This document shows, piece by piece, positions 17,170 through 26,107 of a stretch of 48,803 bases of DNA (positions are counted from its first letter, which is position 1; the number at the start of each line of letters is the position of its first letter). A model generated the notes under the pieces. That model was not told the origin of the DNA. It made no database searches and saw only the letters and a program-made list of their open reading frames with translations. A program made the position numbers and the translations under genes. Source of the DNA: JBBIND01 sp037444075 (GTDB lineage Bacteria; Acidobacteriota; Terriglobia; Bryobacterales; Bryobacteraceae); NCBI GenBank assembly GCA_037444075.1, contig JBBIND010000025.1, positions 1 to 48,803 of the forward strand. The letters run 5' to 3'.

Positions 17170-17823
17170 ATGAAAACCGTCGGAATCTGTGATACCCAAC
17201 CCATTGCCGTGGAAGGCCTGCGCTCACTCCTGCAAGGCAGGGCAGACTTGAGCTTGACGGGTGCGCCGGAAACGCTGGGCGCGGCTGCCGCCTGGGCGTT
17301 TCGGACGGCGCCCGCCGTTCTGCTCGTGGACAAAGCCTTCGGTCTTCAACCCATCCTTGACTGGATCATCAGCAGCCGGGCAGCCTTGTCGAACACGTCG
17401 CTGGCCATCTGGGGCAATACGATTTCCGAGGCGGAAACGCTGCGGTTTCTACAGCATGGGGTTCGGGGGATTATCCGCAAGGATGCGAAGCTGGCCTCTC
17501 TATTGACTTGCCTGAAAACCGTCGCAGAGGGATCCAGTTACATGGAAGAGACTCTCTTCAAGAACTCGCGTGACGAATATGGCCACCGCTCCGACCTGAC
17601 TCCCCGCGAGCAGCAAGTCCTAGCGCTGGTTGAGCAGGGGCTGAAGAACCGCGAGATAGCCCACGAACTGGGCATCCGCCCGGGAACCGTGAAGATCCAC
17701 CTGAAGCACGTCTTTGAAAAGACCGGCGTCAGGGGTCGCTACGGATTGGCGCTTTCCGTGTTGCGGGACAAGGGGTTGCTAGCGGCGGCCCCAACCAGGC
17801 CCCAAATCACCGCCTTCGGGTGA
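17170..17823 (+). CDS. NarL/FixJ-type response regulator
   Basis: 217 residues from ATG 17170, which has GAAAGGA about 8 bases upstream; a longer in-frame start at 17089 adds a low-complexity Pro/Ala stretch. Residues 1-120 are a receiver domain (MKTVGICDTQPIAVEGL; phosphoacceptor Asp in VLLVDKAFG; conserved Lys in GIIRKDAKL). Residues 145-205 are a LuxR-type helix-turn-helix (LTPREQQVLALVEQGLKNRE, LGIRPGTVKIHLKHVF). No histidine kinase is adjacent. It is divergent from the CpaE-like gene and may regulate it. Confidence 0.92.
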   Translation: MKTVGICDTQPIAVEGLRSLLQGRADLSLTGAPETLGAAAAWAFRTAPAVLLVDKAFGLQPILDWIISSRAALSNTSLAIWGNTISEAETLRFLQHGVRGIIRKDAKLASLLTCLKTVAEGSSYMEETLFKNSRDEYGHRSDLTPREQQVLALVEQGLKNREIAHELGIRPGTVKIHLKHVFEKTGVRGRYGLALSVLRDKGLLAAAPTRPQITAFG

Positions 17824-17849
17824 GGGCGCCTCCCGGAGCCCAAGTCCAA

Positions 17850-20800
17850 TCACAAAGAGACGGGGCACAACCCCTGGTAGAAGGGGCAACGCGTGCATTG
17901 CGCTGAGGGGTTCAGCGGGAACGCGACCTTGTCCTGAGCTTCGAGCAGTTGAGTCACCGCGGCTCGAGCCTCGTGGAGATCACCTGTGGACAGATCCACC
18001 CTTATCGCCTGCCCGGAGCGCAGGTAGAACAGAACGGCTAGCGTCGGCAGGCGGCCTGCAAGTCTCTCCAGGGCAAGCGCATAAAGTCTCATCTGCAGCG
18101 AATACGCGGCGGACCCGCCTACCCCGCGGTCCGTCTTGTAGTCCACCAGCACCAGTTCGCCGCCTTCTTCAAACCACAAATCGATTTGGCCGGAAAGAAG
18201 AACCTCACCCAGGTCGACCAGGAAGGCGTCTTCGCGGCGGATACGCGAAGCACGCTCGGCGCGTTGGCCCAGCGGCGATGATTGAAATACGGAGGCCAGT
18301 TTCATAGCCTCAGGGGGCGCCTCGTCGGCCGGCTCACCGGCGAGAAGGCGATGCACGAGCGTGCCGAGCTCAACTGCGTCAACCTCCATGGAGAGCGGAG
18401 GTTCGCCTTCGCCCGGCTCATCGGTGAGATTCCCGGGCGCGGCCGACGTGGGGCTCCCGGCCTCCCAACCCAGGTAACGATCCAGGTAGTAGCGACGCGG
18501 GCAGGCGGAAAACAGGGCCACCGAAGTGACCGTGACGGTGGCATCCCTCCGGGAGCGCATGGGCAACCGCTCCATCATCGTCTCCGGCGATGGCTGCCTG
18601 TGAACTGACCGAAGCAAATCGAGGGGAGGCAGGCTCTCCGGAGCATGCAGCACGTAGCGGAAGCCTAGGCGGTGGACCATGGTAACCGGTTGCGCGGGCA
18701 GCGGGTCCGAGACACTGAAAACCGCAGACACTCTCTTGGCGCGCTCAGCGGGCCGCGCCGATTGGGCGTATGAGAGCACCAGCCGGTCTATGGCGCGCGT
18801 CATGGCCACGTAGAACAACCGCGCCTCCTCTCCAGCCTGCTCCTTCGTGGCGGCTCTTGCCGCCTCGCCGTAGGCCGGATCGGAAACCGGCTCGCCGTTA
18901 TGAGGATTGCGCCAGCGGGCGCCCAGACCAAATCGCGGCGAGAACCGCAGAGGATCAGTCGTGTTTCTGGTTCCCTTCTGGAGGCAGGGCACAAAAACGA
19001 TCGGGAACTCCAACCCTTTGGCCTTGTGCATGGTCAGCAGGCGCACGGCTTGGGAGGAGTCCGGCGGCGGAGCTTCGGCCTCTCTTCCCGCGGCCCGCCG
19101 GGAAGACAGATCCTCGAGCCGTTCAGCGAGAGGGTTTGGGCGCTCCTCGCGCAGCATGGCCAGCAACTTCGCCAGATTGGCCCGGTCTTGTGTTTGCAGG
19201 ATCTCCTCATAGCCCGAGGCGTCGAGCAGAGGCAGCAGCAGGCGGTCCGGTGAAAGCGCGTCCCGCAGCGGGCGGAGGCGCTGGTATAGGGCGCTGAAGG
19301 CAGCCAGCCTCTCGCAGTCGGTGGTGTCCTCGAGGGTGGGCGGTGAGCCGAGCGCCGCTTGCAGAGGCCCGCCGGAACGCAGCCTGAGTATGCTCTCGTC
19401 GCTCAACCCCACCAATGGCGAGCGCAGCACCCCGGCGAGGCTGACTTCATCGCTCGGGTTCGCCAAAGTGCTGAGCCACAGCATCGCATCCCGCACGGGG
19501 CGGCTGTCAAAGAAAGTGCCGCCGCCCGTTAACAGGAACGGGACGCTGAAAGCTGCCAGAGCCTCCTGCAACAGCGGCAACACGGATGTGGACCGGACCA
19601 GGATGGCCATGTCGGCGAGCTTGGCCGGACGCAGACCGTCTCTCGTGCGAACGATTTCTGCGCCTTCGAGTTCGCGTATACGCCGCGCCAGCCAACAGGC
19701 TTCGTTGCGAGACGCGCTGCCCAAGTCCTCCCCCTGCGCGTATAGAATCTCAATGGCTGTGTCCGTGCAGGCGGGCGAGTCCTCTGGCGGCATGAGATCG
19801 TGCGGCTCAATTCCTTCCGTCTCTGTAAACACGGCGTTTACGGCATTGAGCAAGCTGGGGCGCGAGCGGTAGTTGGTGTGGAGACTGTCTATCTCCCCGC
19901 CACTTTGGCTGAGAGTGTCACGGTAGCCGCGGAAAATGGCTGGCTGGGCATGCCGGAAACCGAAGATGGACTGATTCGGGTCTCCCACGGCGAAGAAACG
20001 CCCGGGTCTGCGCAACAGGTCAAGCAGCATCCACTGCAAGGGGTTGGTGTCCTGCACCTCGTCCATGAGGATGAACTCGAAACTGCTCCGGACGTGATCG
20101 CGAAAGGCTTCGCGTTCGCGCAGCAGGCTGATGGCGGCTTCTTCGAGGTCGGAAAAATCCAGCGACGAAACGGCCCGCTTTTGCTGGCGATAGGCCGTAT
20201 CCAGGGATTGGAGCGCGGCGGTCAATTCGCCTCTCAGCGGTGCATAGTAAAGCGAGGCCAGCAGGCTGATGGCCTCTTGCAGAACTCCATCTCTCTTGAG
20301 CGCCGTCCAGGCGTTCCGGGCAGCGGAGTCCGCCTTTAGGCGCGCGATGTTGACCCGGTCATCCCCCAGGACTTCAAAGTGGGAAACACCAACTGGCTGA
20401 GCCAGGAGTTCGCGCACGCGCCCGGCCCATTCGCGGAGTTGAGCGTGGGTTTCGGTTTGGTTGGGAGTGAGTTTCTCCGGGTCCGGCTTGTCCAGGATAC
20501 TGGCAAGGTACGGATTCAGGAGAGATTGCCAGTCCTTCCCGGCAGGAGGAGCCGGAATCCCTTCCACCCCGCATCCGGCGATACGCATAGCCGTGTAGGC
20601 ATCCACCAGGGATTCGGCCAGGTCCGGGTGGCGCGATTCTCCGAATGCGTTGGAGGGTGCTACTGCCAGGGCCTCCAGCAAGCTCACTACTTTTTCGGGG
20701 GCGTCTCGATGCAGTTGGTCCAGGACGGTTTCGGAAGTCTCGTGCAGCAGGCGCTCTGCATCGGCCTCATCCAGCACTTTGAAGGCCGGGTCAATGCCGG

Positions 20801-21113
20801 CCTGCACCGCGTTTTCGCGCAGTAGCCGGGCGCAGAAGGCATGCACCGTCGATACCGGGGCTGCCTCCACCTGCCTTCTCAGCTCCGGGCGTTGGCGGTA
20901 TTCCTCTACCAGGCGGCGTTTGATCTCAGCCGCCGCCTTTTCCGTGAACGTGATGGTGAGGATACGGGACGGCGGGATGCCGCGGTCCTCCACCAGCCAC
21001 TGGAAACGATGCACCAGCACGCGCGTCTTGCCGGAACCCGGACCGGCCACCAGGCAGACGTCCTGACCAAGCCGCCGCACGGCGCGTTCCTGAGCTGCGC
21101 TGAGGACGGTCAT
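17850..21113 (-). CDS. AddA-like UvrD/Rep helicase-nuclease with Fe-S type cysteines
   Basis: 1087 residues. SF1A helicase motifs: Q motif SAAQERAVRRL, Walker A GPGSGKTRVLVH, TFTEKAA (Ia), LMDEVQDTNPLQ (II), VGDPNQSIFGFR (III), LTMHKAKGLEFPIVF (V), FYVAMTRAIDRLVLS (VI). The C-terminal PD-(D/E)XK nuclease has LVDYKTDRG. Four cysteines frame it: one in SACPRRYYLDRY and three in CTRCPFYQGLC, the pattern of Fe-S nucleases (AddB, Cas4). With the coupled downstream partner (start overlap 4 bp with its stop) it should process double-strand DNA ends for recombination. Could also be called AdnB-like. Confidence 0.88.
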   Translation of the reverse strand: MTVLSAAQERAVRRLGQDVCLVAGPGSGKTRVLVHRFQWLVEDRGIPPSRILTITFTEKAAAEIKRRLVEEYRQRPELRRQVEAAPVSTVHAFCARLLRENAVQAGIDPAFKVLDEADAERLLHETSETVLDQLHRDAPEKVVSLLEALAVAPSNAFGESRHPDLAESLVDAYTAMRIAGCGVEGIPAPPAGKDWQSLLNPYLASILDKPDPEKLTPNQTETHAQLREWAGRVRELLAQPVGVSHFEVLGDDRVNIARLKADSAARNAWTALKRDGVLQEAISLLASLYYAPLRGELTAALQSLDTAYRQQKRAVSSLDFSDLEEAAISLLREREAFRDHVRSSFEFILMDEVQDTNPLQWMLLDLLRRPGRFFAVGDPNQSIFGFRHAQPAIFRGYRDTLSQSGGEIDSLHTNYRSRPSLLNAVNAVFTETEGIEPHDLMPPEDSPACTDTAIEILYAQGEDLGSASRNEACWLARRIRELEGAEIVRTRDGLRPAKLADMAILVRSTSVLPLLQEALAAFSVPFLLTGGGTFFDSRPVRDAMLWLSTLANPSDEVSLAGVLRSPLVGLSDESILRLRSGGPLQAALGSPPTLEDTTDCERLAAFSALYQRLRPLRDALSPDRLLLPLLDASGYEEILQTQDRANLAKLLAMLREERPNPLAERLEDLSSRRAAGREAEAPPPDSSQAVRLLTMHKAKGLEFPIVFVPCLQKGTRNTTDPLRFSPRFGLGARWRNPHNGEPVSDPAYGEAARAATKEQAGEEARLFYVAMTRAIDRLVLSYAQSARPAERAKRVSAVFSVSDPLPAQPVTMVHRLGFRYVLHAPESLPPLDLLRSVHRQPSPETMMERLPMRSRRDATVTVTSVALFSACPRRYYLDRYLGWEAGSPTSAAPGNLTDEPGEGEPPLSMEVDAVELGTLVHRLLAGEPADEAPPEAMKLASVFQSSPLGQRAERASRIRREDAFLVDLGEVLLSGQIDLWFEEGGELVLVDYKTDRGVGGSAAYSLQMRLYALALERLAGRLPTLAVLFYLRSGQAIRVDLSTGDLHEARAAVTQLLEAQDKVAFPLNPSAQCTRCPFYQGLCPVSL

Positions 21114-23827
21114 GAGGCGGCTCCTGCCGTCATGGGAGCAGCCGCCGTTTCTATCCGGCAGATGTCGATGAATTCACAGAATCCACACATATCCGGATCG
21201 GCGGGGGCGGGTTCAATACGGCCGGCGGCGATCTCGTTGACCGTGCGTTGAATGAGATCAACCGCCTCCTGCATGAGTTCAGCCAGCCTCGCGCCGCCCT
21301 CTTCGCCACGGCCAACTCTCAACGGCAAGCCGGCGTGCCAGCCGTCCCATCTCACTTCGCGGCGGATGGCGCAAAAAAGCACTCCGGCGGGTTCAAGTTG
21401 AAAACACTCACGCGCCGCCAGCAGGTAGACGCCTGCCTGCACGCGGACCCCGTCCTCATGTCCCGAGATATACCTGCGCAGGTTCACCGGGCGCGTGTAC
21501 TTGAAATCAATGATCAGGGCGCGATGGCCCGGGTAGCGGTCGATGCGGTCGATGCGCCCGCGCAAGGTGGGACCGCCCGGAAGGGCGAATAGAAAGGACC
21601 GTTCAGCGCGGCTGTCCCCGCCAGGCGGCACGCTTTCATCCCGGCGGAAGGCGCGCAGGCTGGCGAGCATCTCCAGGCGCAGAGCCTCGCGGCGGAAGCC
21701 GGGCGGGACGTTGAGACTGCGGCAGGCGTTTGAAAAGTGGCGCTCGAAGATGGTTTCGACGTCCTCGGCGGTCAACAAGGATTTGGCCAGCACATCGTGG
21801 ACGATTTGGCCGCGCGCGGAGTGATCCAGACGCTCCTTCGGGTGCGGGGGCCGGCCATTCAAGCCGAGCGTGTGGCGGGCGTGGAAACTGTAGGGGCACT
21901 GCAGAAAGGCCTCCACGGCCGAAGGCGTGATCACGGCGTGGCGCTCGGCAACCGATGCGCGCAGCGTTCTGTCGCGTATGGCCGGGGGGCGCGTGATCAG
22001 CCCCGGTCTGTCCGGGCGGATGCGCACCGCAGGACATTCCTCCATCTCCAACCCACCTGCATCGAGCATCTCCTGGAGCGCAAAGCTCGGCAAAGTCTCG
22101 TTGCCGGCATTATCAAACTGCGGGTAGCTGAGAACCAGCAGGTCGGTGGCACGGGAGACGGCCAGATCAAACAGGAAACGCTCCACCACTTCGGCCTCCG
22201 CGGAGGTGCGCAGATGATAGCCAGATTCCCTTAGCGCGAGGCGCAACCGGTCCGAAAACAACGAGTTCTGGGAATGCCGGCGGGGAAAATTCCCCTCGGT
22301 GAGACCGCCCACGAAAACGACCGGAAGTTCCCATTGGCGGGCTTCATTGGCGTCCATGACGTGGACGACATCGCGGCGCTGATCCCGGACCCTGAGTTCC
22401 GAACCCGTAACTACGAGCCGCACCGTATCCCAAAACTCCGCCAGCGGCAGAGGCTCGATGCCGGCCGCCACAGCGGCTTCCTCGAGAGCCGCGCGGAAGG
22501 CTCTGAGGGCCGCCGCCTCGGTTCGCCATGCTTCGACCTGCGCGGCCGGCGCCCCATCTTCAATCACGGGCGCGGGGAGGAGGCGGGGAAGCTCGGCGAG
22601 ACGCTTCGCCCACTCGCCCGGCACCAGACGCTCGGACCGCCAGGCTGCGAGCGGACTAAGCCTGTCCACGGATTCCAGGAAAGTTCTTAGCGCAGGCGCC
22701 TCCCGGAGCGCTTCCAGCCCTTGGCCGGGAAGACGCTTCAAAAGCTCGAATTCGGCGGCGTCAAGGTCCGGCGAGGGCGGCAGCAGCCGCAGCAGGTCGA
22801 CCAGCGCCTCATGGTCCCAGTTTCTGAGGGCGGCGGCGACCGCGGCCTCCACGCGCCCGATGACCGGTATCGCGCTCAGCGGTTCGGCGAAGTAGAAGCG
22901 GGCCGGGATTCCCAGGCGCTCCAGCGTGGCGCGCAGGGCGGGCAGATAGCGCCCTTCGCCCCGGACCACGATACCCATTTCGTGGAAGCGGCGCCCGGCT
23001 GCTCTCTCCTCGAGAATGCGCCGGGCCATCTCGTTGACTTCCTGCTCGAGGTTGCCGGCGGCAACTACCACTCGCCTTGGCTGGCGCCGGGACTCGGCCG
23101 TCTTTGACTCGGTAAAGCCCGCTTCGAGGAGAAACCGGCGGGCGGTTTCCGCGCCCGGCCACTCCGGCAGCGTGATGGTGACGGAAGCGTGGCGCGCCAG
23201 TGTGGCTACAAGGTCCAGTTCGACGCTGGTCAGCGTGAAGAAACCGTCCAGGAAAACCTGCCGCAGGCCGCCTAATCCTTTCTCCTCTATGGCGCTTGCG
23301 GCGATCCGCAGGCGGGAGGCCCGCAAGTGGAGGCCGGCGGAGGCCAGGTCCTCTTCGGCGCCGGCGAGCACCTCGGCCAGCGCCGGGAGAAACTCGGCCT
23401 CCCGGTAAGCGCGAAGATGCGGCTCCAGGAGCGCGGCGGCGCCGCATCCGGCTGATGCCAATTCGTCGAGAAGCGAGGCCAGCGCGTCGTGAAAGCCGGG
23501 CAACTCCCGTAGTGGTTCGAACACCGGGGGGCGTATACGCTCAAGTGCTTCCTGGCACACCAGGCTGAGGCTCGCGGTGGGGATCTGGGCTGCTTTCCCG
23601 GCCCAAGGCTGGATGAAGGCGTAGAGTGTTTGGACCGCGCGTGGACTTAGCGGCAACCCCTCGCGCGCCATCCAGTGCCGGAGGTGCTGGGCCATCGTAG
23701 CGGTGGGCACCACCAGGCAAGCCGTACCATCCCCGGCATCCGCCGCGCGCCGAAGCGCCTCGAGCAGAAGCGTCGTTTTGCCGGAAGCCGGCGGTCCCGT
23801 CAGAAGAAGTTTCGTCGGCGCCGGCAT
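21110..23827 (-). CDS. AddB-like helicase-fold nuclease (PD-(D/E)XK)
   Basis: 905 residues from ATG 23827 (MPAPTKLLLTGPPASGKTT); the frame is open 55 codons further upstream but that lies inside the preceding gene. Walker A GPPASGKTT at 9-17 is intact; later SF1 motifs are degenerate as in AddB. The C-terminal nuclease has LIIDFKYTR, and the four Fe-S cysteines are one in FLQCPYSFHARH and three in CGFCEFIDIC (C-x2-C-x5-C, the AddB spacing). It overlaps the AddA-like start by ATGA, so the two form one complex for end resection. It begins 7 bp after the MEMO-AMMECR1 gene. Confidence 0.87.
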   Translation of the reverse strand: MPAPTKLLLTGPPASGKTTLLLEALRRAADAGDGTACLVVPTATMAQHLRHWMAREGLPLSPRAVQTLYAFIQPWAGKAAQIPTASLSLVCQEALERIRPPVFEPLRELPGFHDALASLLDELASAGCGAAALLEPHLRAYREAEFLPALAEVLAGAEEDLASAGLHLRASRLRIAASAIEEKGLGGLRQVFLDGFFTLTSVELDLVATLARHASVTITLPEWPGAETARRFLLEAGFTESKTAESRRQPRRVVVAAGNLEQEVNEMARRILEERAAGRRFHEMGIVVRGEGRYLPALRATLERLGIPARFYFAEPLSAIPVIGRVEAAVAAALRNWDHEALVDLLRLLPPSPDLDAAEFELLKRLPGQGLEALREAPALRTFLESVDRLSPLAAWRSERLVPGEWAKRLAELPRLLPAPVIEDGAPAAQVEAWRTEAAALRAFRAALEEAAVAAGIEPLPLAEFWDTVRLVVTGSELRVRDQRRDVVHVMDANEARQWELPVVFVGGLTEGNFPRRHSQNSLFSDRLRLALRESGYHLRTSAEAEVVERFLFDLAVSRATDLLVLSYPQFDNAGNETLPSFALQEMLDAGGLEMEECPAVRIRPDRPGLITRPPAIRDRTLRASVAERHAVITPSAVEAFLQCPYSFHARHTLGLNGRPPHPKERLDHSARGQIVHDVLAKSLLTAEDVETIFERHFSNACRSLNVPPGFRREALRLEMLASLRAFRRDESVPPGGDSRAERSFLFALPGGPTLRGRIDRIDRYPGHRALIIDFKYTRPVNLRRYISGHEDGVRVQAGVYLLAARECFQLEPAGVLFCAIRREVRWDGWHAGLPLRVGRGEEGGARLAELMQEAVDLIQRTVNEIAAGRIEPAPADPDMCGFCEFIDICRIETAAAPMTAGAAS

Positions 23828-23834
23828 TCCAGTC

Positions 23835-25262
23835 TCAGTGGATAATCTGCGCGCGAAACACTGACAACCGCGTGCCCGGTTCGGTGTATACGTCAGAGCT
23901 GACACCGGCTTTGCGGGCGAGCAGTTCGAGGAAGCGGGTTGCTGTCCACTCCGGTCCGGAAGCCACTTGAGGAAGGAGCACCCCTTCTGCATAGTGCGTC
24001 TCGACGTGGGCGCCGTCCCTTCCCGGGACGAGGCGCGTTGAGTCGGTCAGGCGCTTCAGCGGCGACAGCACGGAGATTTCAATATCTACGTCCTTCTCCT
24101 GGGGACCCACGGGCTCGAACCGCGAATCCTGAAGCGCCGCCGAAAGAGTGAGTTCAGCGACGCTGCAAGAGAGAGGCTCGGCGCCGCTAACCCGCCCGAT
24201 GCAGCCCCGCAACTGCCCGGCGCGGTGAAGCGATACGAAGACACCGGCGCGCCGGGAGAGCGCTGGGCCGGGATTTTCGACCGGCAGGGGCTTCGGTTCA
24301 CCCGTTTGCTGGCAACGGCTGAGCGTGCGCCGCGCGCTTTCAAGCAGGAGGGCGGTGTCTTCAGCAGGGAGCAGGAAGGAGTTCCAGGGGAAATACCCGA
24401 GTGCGGCATAGCTGACGGCATGCGACCAATCGCCGGAGATTTCACCGGAGTTGTCATAGTCGAGCGTGAGTTGGTAGACATCGGAGGCGCTCGGCAGGGC
24501 GCTCAGTGCCGTCAGCAACAATGCGATGGGATCCCGGCCGCAGACCGTGGCCGAAGTCGCATCGAGCGACTCGAAAAAAAGGCCCGCCTCCAGGCTGCTG
24601 GCGGAGGAAATCACCTCCTCGTCGAGCAACTGAAGCCTGCTTGGGGTGGATTCGTTAACCGGAAACGGCTGAAACCCGAAAGAAGCGCCGTAGTGAGTGA
24701 AGTCGCTGCTGGCCAGCAAAACTGTCGAAGCGTCAAGCCGGCTGGCGAGGACCTGACCCGCCTCCCGCATCGCTGCCCCGGACAACGAAGAGACGTAGAT
24801 CGGCACAATGCTTGCCTGCGGGGCTGCCCACTGAAGCAGGGGAAGTTGAATCTCCACCGAGTGGTCGCAGAGCTTGGATTCCGGCAGCGGCCGAAAGACC
24901 TGGGCCGCCAGCAAGCTCGCGGCTGTGTCCCGATCGACGGACGTATCGCCTAACGGCGTGCGGTAGGAATCGACGTCCGGAATCCAGGCTCCCTCCGGCG
25001 CGCCCCGGTGCGAGAAGCCAAGCACGATGACGCGCTCGGGTTGGTGTTGAGCCAGGTGGCGGTACGCCGCCGCCGCGGCACGGCCGGAATAGACCGGCCC
25101 CGCGTGGGGGACCACGAAAGCCAATGGTCCGGGCAGTAGCCAGGAACCGGTGCGCGCGGCGGACTCGCCGAAGATCTTCTCCAGCAAATTCTCCAACTCC
25201 GCGCGGCGGGCCGGGTACCAGGAGCCGGCATAAGGACTCGGATGTGGCCGGGAATCAGGCAT
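23835..25262 (-). CDS. MEMO-AMMECR1 fusion (AmmeMemoRadiSam proteins B and A)
   Basis: 475 residues. Residues 1-275 are the MEMO-like domain (YAGSWYPARRAELENLL, VVPHAGPVYSGRAAAAAY, GFSHRG, LLASSDFTHYG), an extradiol-dioxygenase fold. Residues 290-470 are the AMMECR1 domain (GVFVSLHRAGQLRGCIG, LTLSAALQDSRF, EISVLSPLK). In many bacteria these are separate genes beside a radical SAM protein, a trio of unknown chemistry; here A and B are fused and no radical SAM gene is in the window. First gene of a reverse run with the helicase-nuclease pair. Confidence 0.92.
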   Translation of the reverse strand: MPDSRPHPSPYAGSWYPARRAELENLLEKIFGESAARTGSWLLPGPLAFVVPHAGPVYSGRAAAAAYRHLAQHQPERVIVLGFSHRGAPEGAWIPDVDSYRTPLGDTSVDRDTAASLLAAQVFRPLPESKLCDHSVEIQLPLLQWAAPQASIVPIYVSSLSGAAMREAGQVLASRLDASTVLLASSDFTHYGASFGFQPFPVNESTPSRLQLLDEEVISSASSLEAGLFFESLDATSATVCGRDPIALLLTALSALPSASDVYQLTLDYDNSGEISGDWSHAVSYAALGYFPWNSFLLPAEDTALLLESARRTLSRCQQTGEPKPLPVENPGPALSRRAGVFVSLHRAGQLRGCIGRVSGAEPLSCSVAELTLSAALQDSRFEPVGPQEKDVDIEISVLSPLKRLTDSTRLVPGRDGAHVETHYAEGVLLPQVASGPEWTATRFLELLARKAGVSSDVYTEPGTRLSVFRAQIIH

Positions 25263-25315
25263 GGCCGTCTCTGACCAGTATTCTATTACCGTTCTGAGCC
25301 TGGCGCGGTTCCTGC

Positions 25316-25726
25316 CTAGTTGTCGAAGAGAGTCTTGTGTACGACCAGGCTCTGGTAGGGCGCCTCTGCCGGGGCGGGTTCGCGGTCCGCCACGGAGTGA
25401 AGCTCGTCGAGCATGGGCCTCGACCTCACTCGTATGGAGGGAAGCCCGGAAAGCTGGAATGCCTTTCGGATTTCGCTCAACCGCTGCGAGTAGGCCGGGA
25501 ACTCGACGATCGTAACGGGGGTCACGTCGCGGTGACCGTCCGCATAGACGAACTCAAGCCCGGCATGATGGTAGATTTGCGGGTTGATGGGAAACGTGGC
25601 GGAAGCCAAAACTTCCAGTACTTCCTCCAGCAGGCGTGGTTCCGTGCAAACCTGCACGGACACCAACTCACCTTCGCTGCCTGTCAAACCGGGAAACCCG
25701 GCTGCGTTGAACGGCTGAACACTCAT
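25316..25726 (-). CDS. Conserved-looking hypothetical protein (136 aa)
   Basis: Start chosen at ATG 25726 because GGAGGTGAT, a near-perfect anti-SD match, directly precedes it; an upstream in-frame start at 25813 lies across a terminator-like hairpin. The middle (LVSVQVCTEPRLLEEVLEVL, then VTIVEFPAYSQRLSEIRKAF) alternates strands and helices like a small ferredoxin-like or ACT-like fold, but no signature is clear. No signal peptide or membrane segment. Preceded by an apparent promoter 210 bases upstream and so by a long leader. Function unknown. Confidence 0.65.
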   Translation of the reverse strand: MSVQPFNAAGFPGLTGSEGELVSVQVCTEPRLLEEVLEVLASATFPINPQIYHHAGLEFVYADGHRDVTPVTIVEFPAYSQRLSEIRKAFQLSGLPSIRVRSRPMLDELHSVADREPAPAEAPYQSLVVHKTLFDN

Positions 25727-25784
25727 ATCACCTCCGGCGCTCGTCACGCCCGGCAAAAGTCCCGGCGCGATCGGCCCAGAAACG

Positions 25785-25810
25785 CGAAAACCCTGGAAGT
25801 GCTCCAGGGT
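25785..25810 (-). terminator. Terminator-like hairpin in the leader of the 136-aa gene
   Basis: ACCCTGGA and TCCAGGGT form a perfect 8-bp stem with a 5-base loop; reading on the minus strand the stem is followed directly by TTTTCG. It lies about 60 bases before the start codon, between the promoter and the gene, the position of an attenuator. The T run is short (4), so efficiency is uncertain. Confidence 0.5.
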
Positions 25811-25911
25811 CACGATTCAGCAACTGCAGCCGAAGCGCCTTTAGCACTTTTTTAACGTGGTTGCAAGTAGCCGACCCGTGCTTGGGGTCTAAATCACTCC
25901 ACGCTGGACTT

Positions 25912-25941
25912 AGCTTAGCACCTCCCCGCGTGGTCTGACAA
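25912..25941 (-). promoter_or_regulatory. Promoter of the 136-aa gene
   Basis: On the minus strand TTGTCA (25941-25936) and TAAGCT (25917-25912) are 18 bp apart. The -35 is 5/6 consensus, the -10 is weak. Transcription would begin near 25905, giving a leader of about 180 bases. It is not a match to any riboswitch class I can recognise by eye. Confidence 0.45.
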
Positions 25942-26072
25942 GAGAAAAAACGGCAACCAACGCAACGAAGCAGGTTGCGTAAAGGCACCCAGTGGGTCAA
26001 AACCACCAGCACGGTCAGGTGAATTTGCGCACCACAGAGTCTATGTTGTTGATTTTTAATGTGTCAAAATGG

Positions 26073-26101
26073 TTGCGGAGTTGGCGGGTCCGTGCTAAGA
26101 T
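26073..26101 (+). promoter_or_regulatory. Promoter for a small RNA
   Basis: TTGCGG (26073-26078) and TAAGAT (26096-26101) are separated by exactly 17 bp. Both are 4/6 matches to the sigma-70 consensus. A start near 26108 would yield a transcript of about 100 bases ending at the strong terminator at 26177-26210. Confidence 0.5.
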
Positions 26102-26107
26102 ATCAGT

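Noticed and set aside
25728..26012. 94-codon minus-strand frame across the leader region
   Set aside because: Its codon use and composition are random and it covers the promoter and hairpin of the 136-aa gene.
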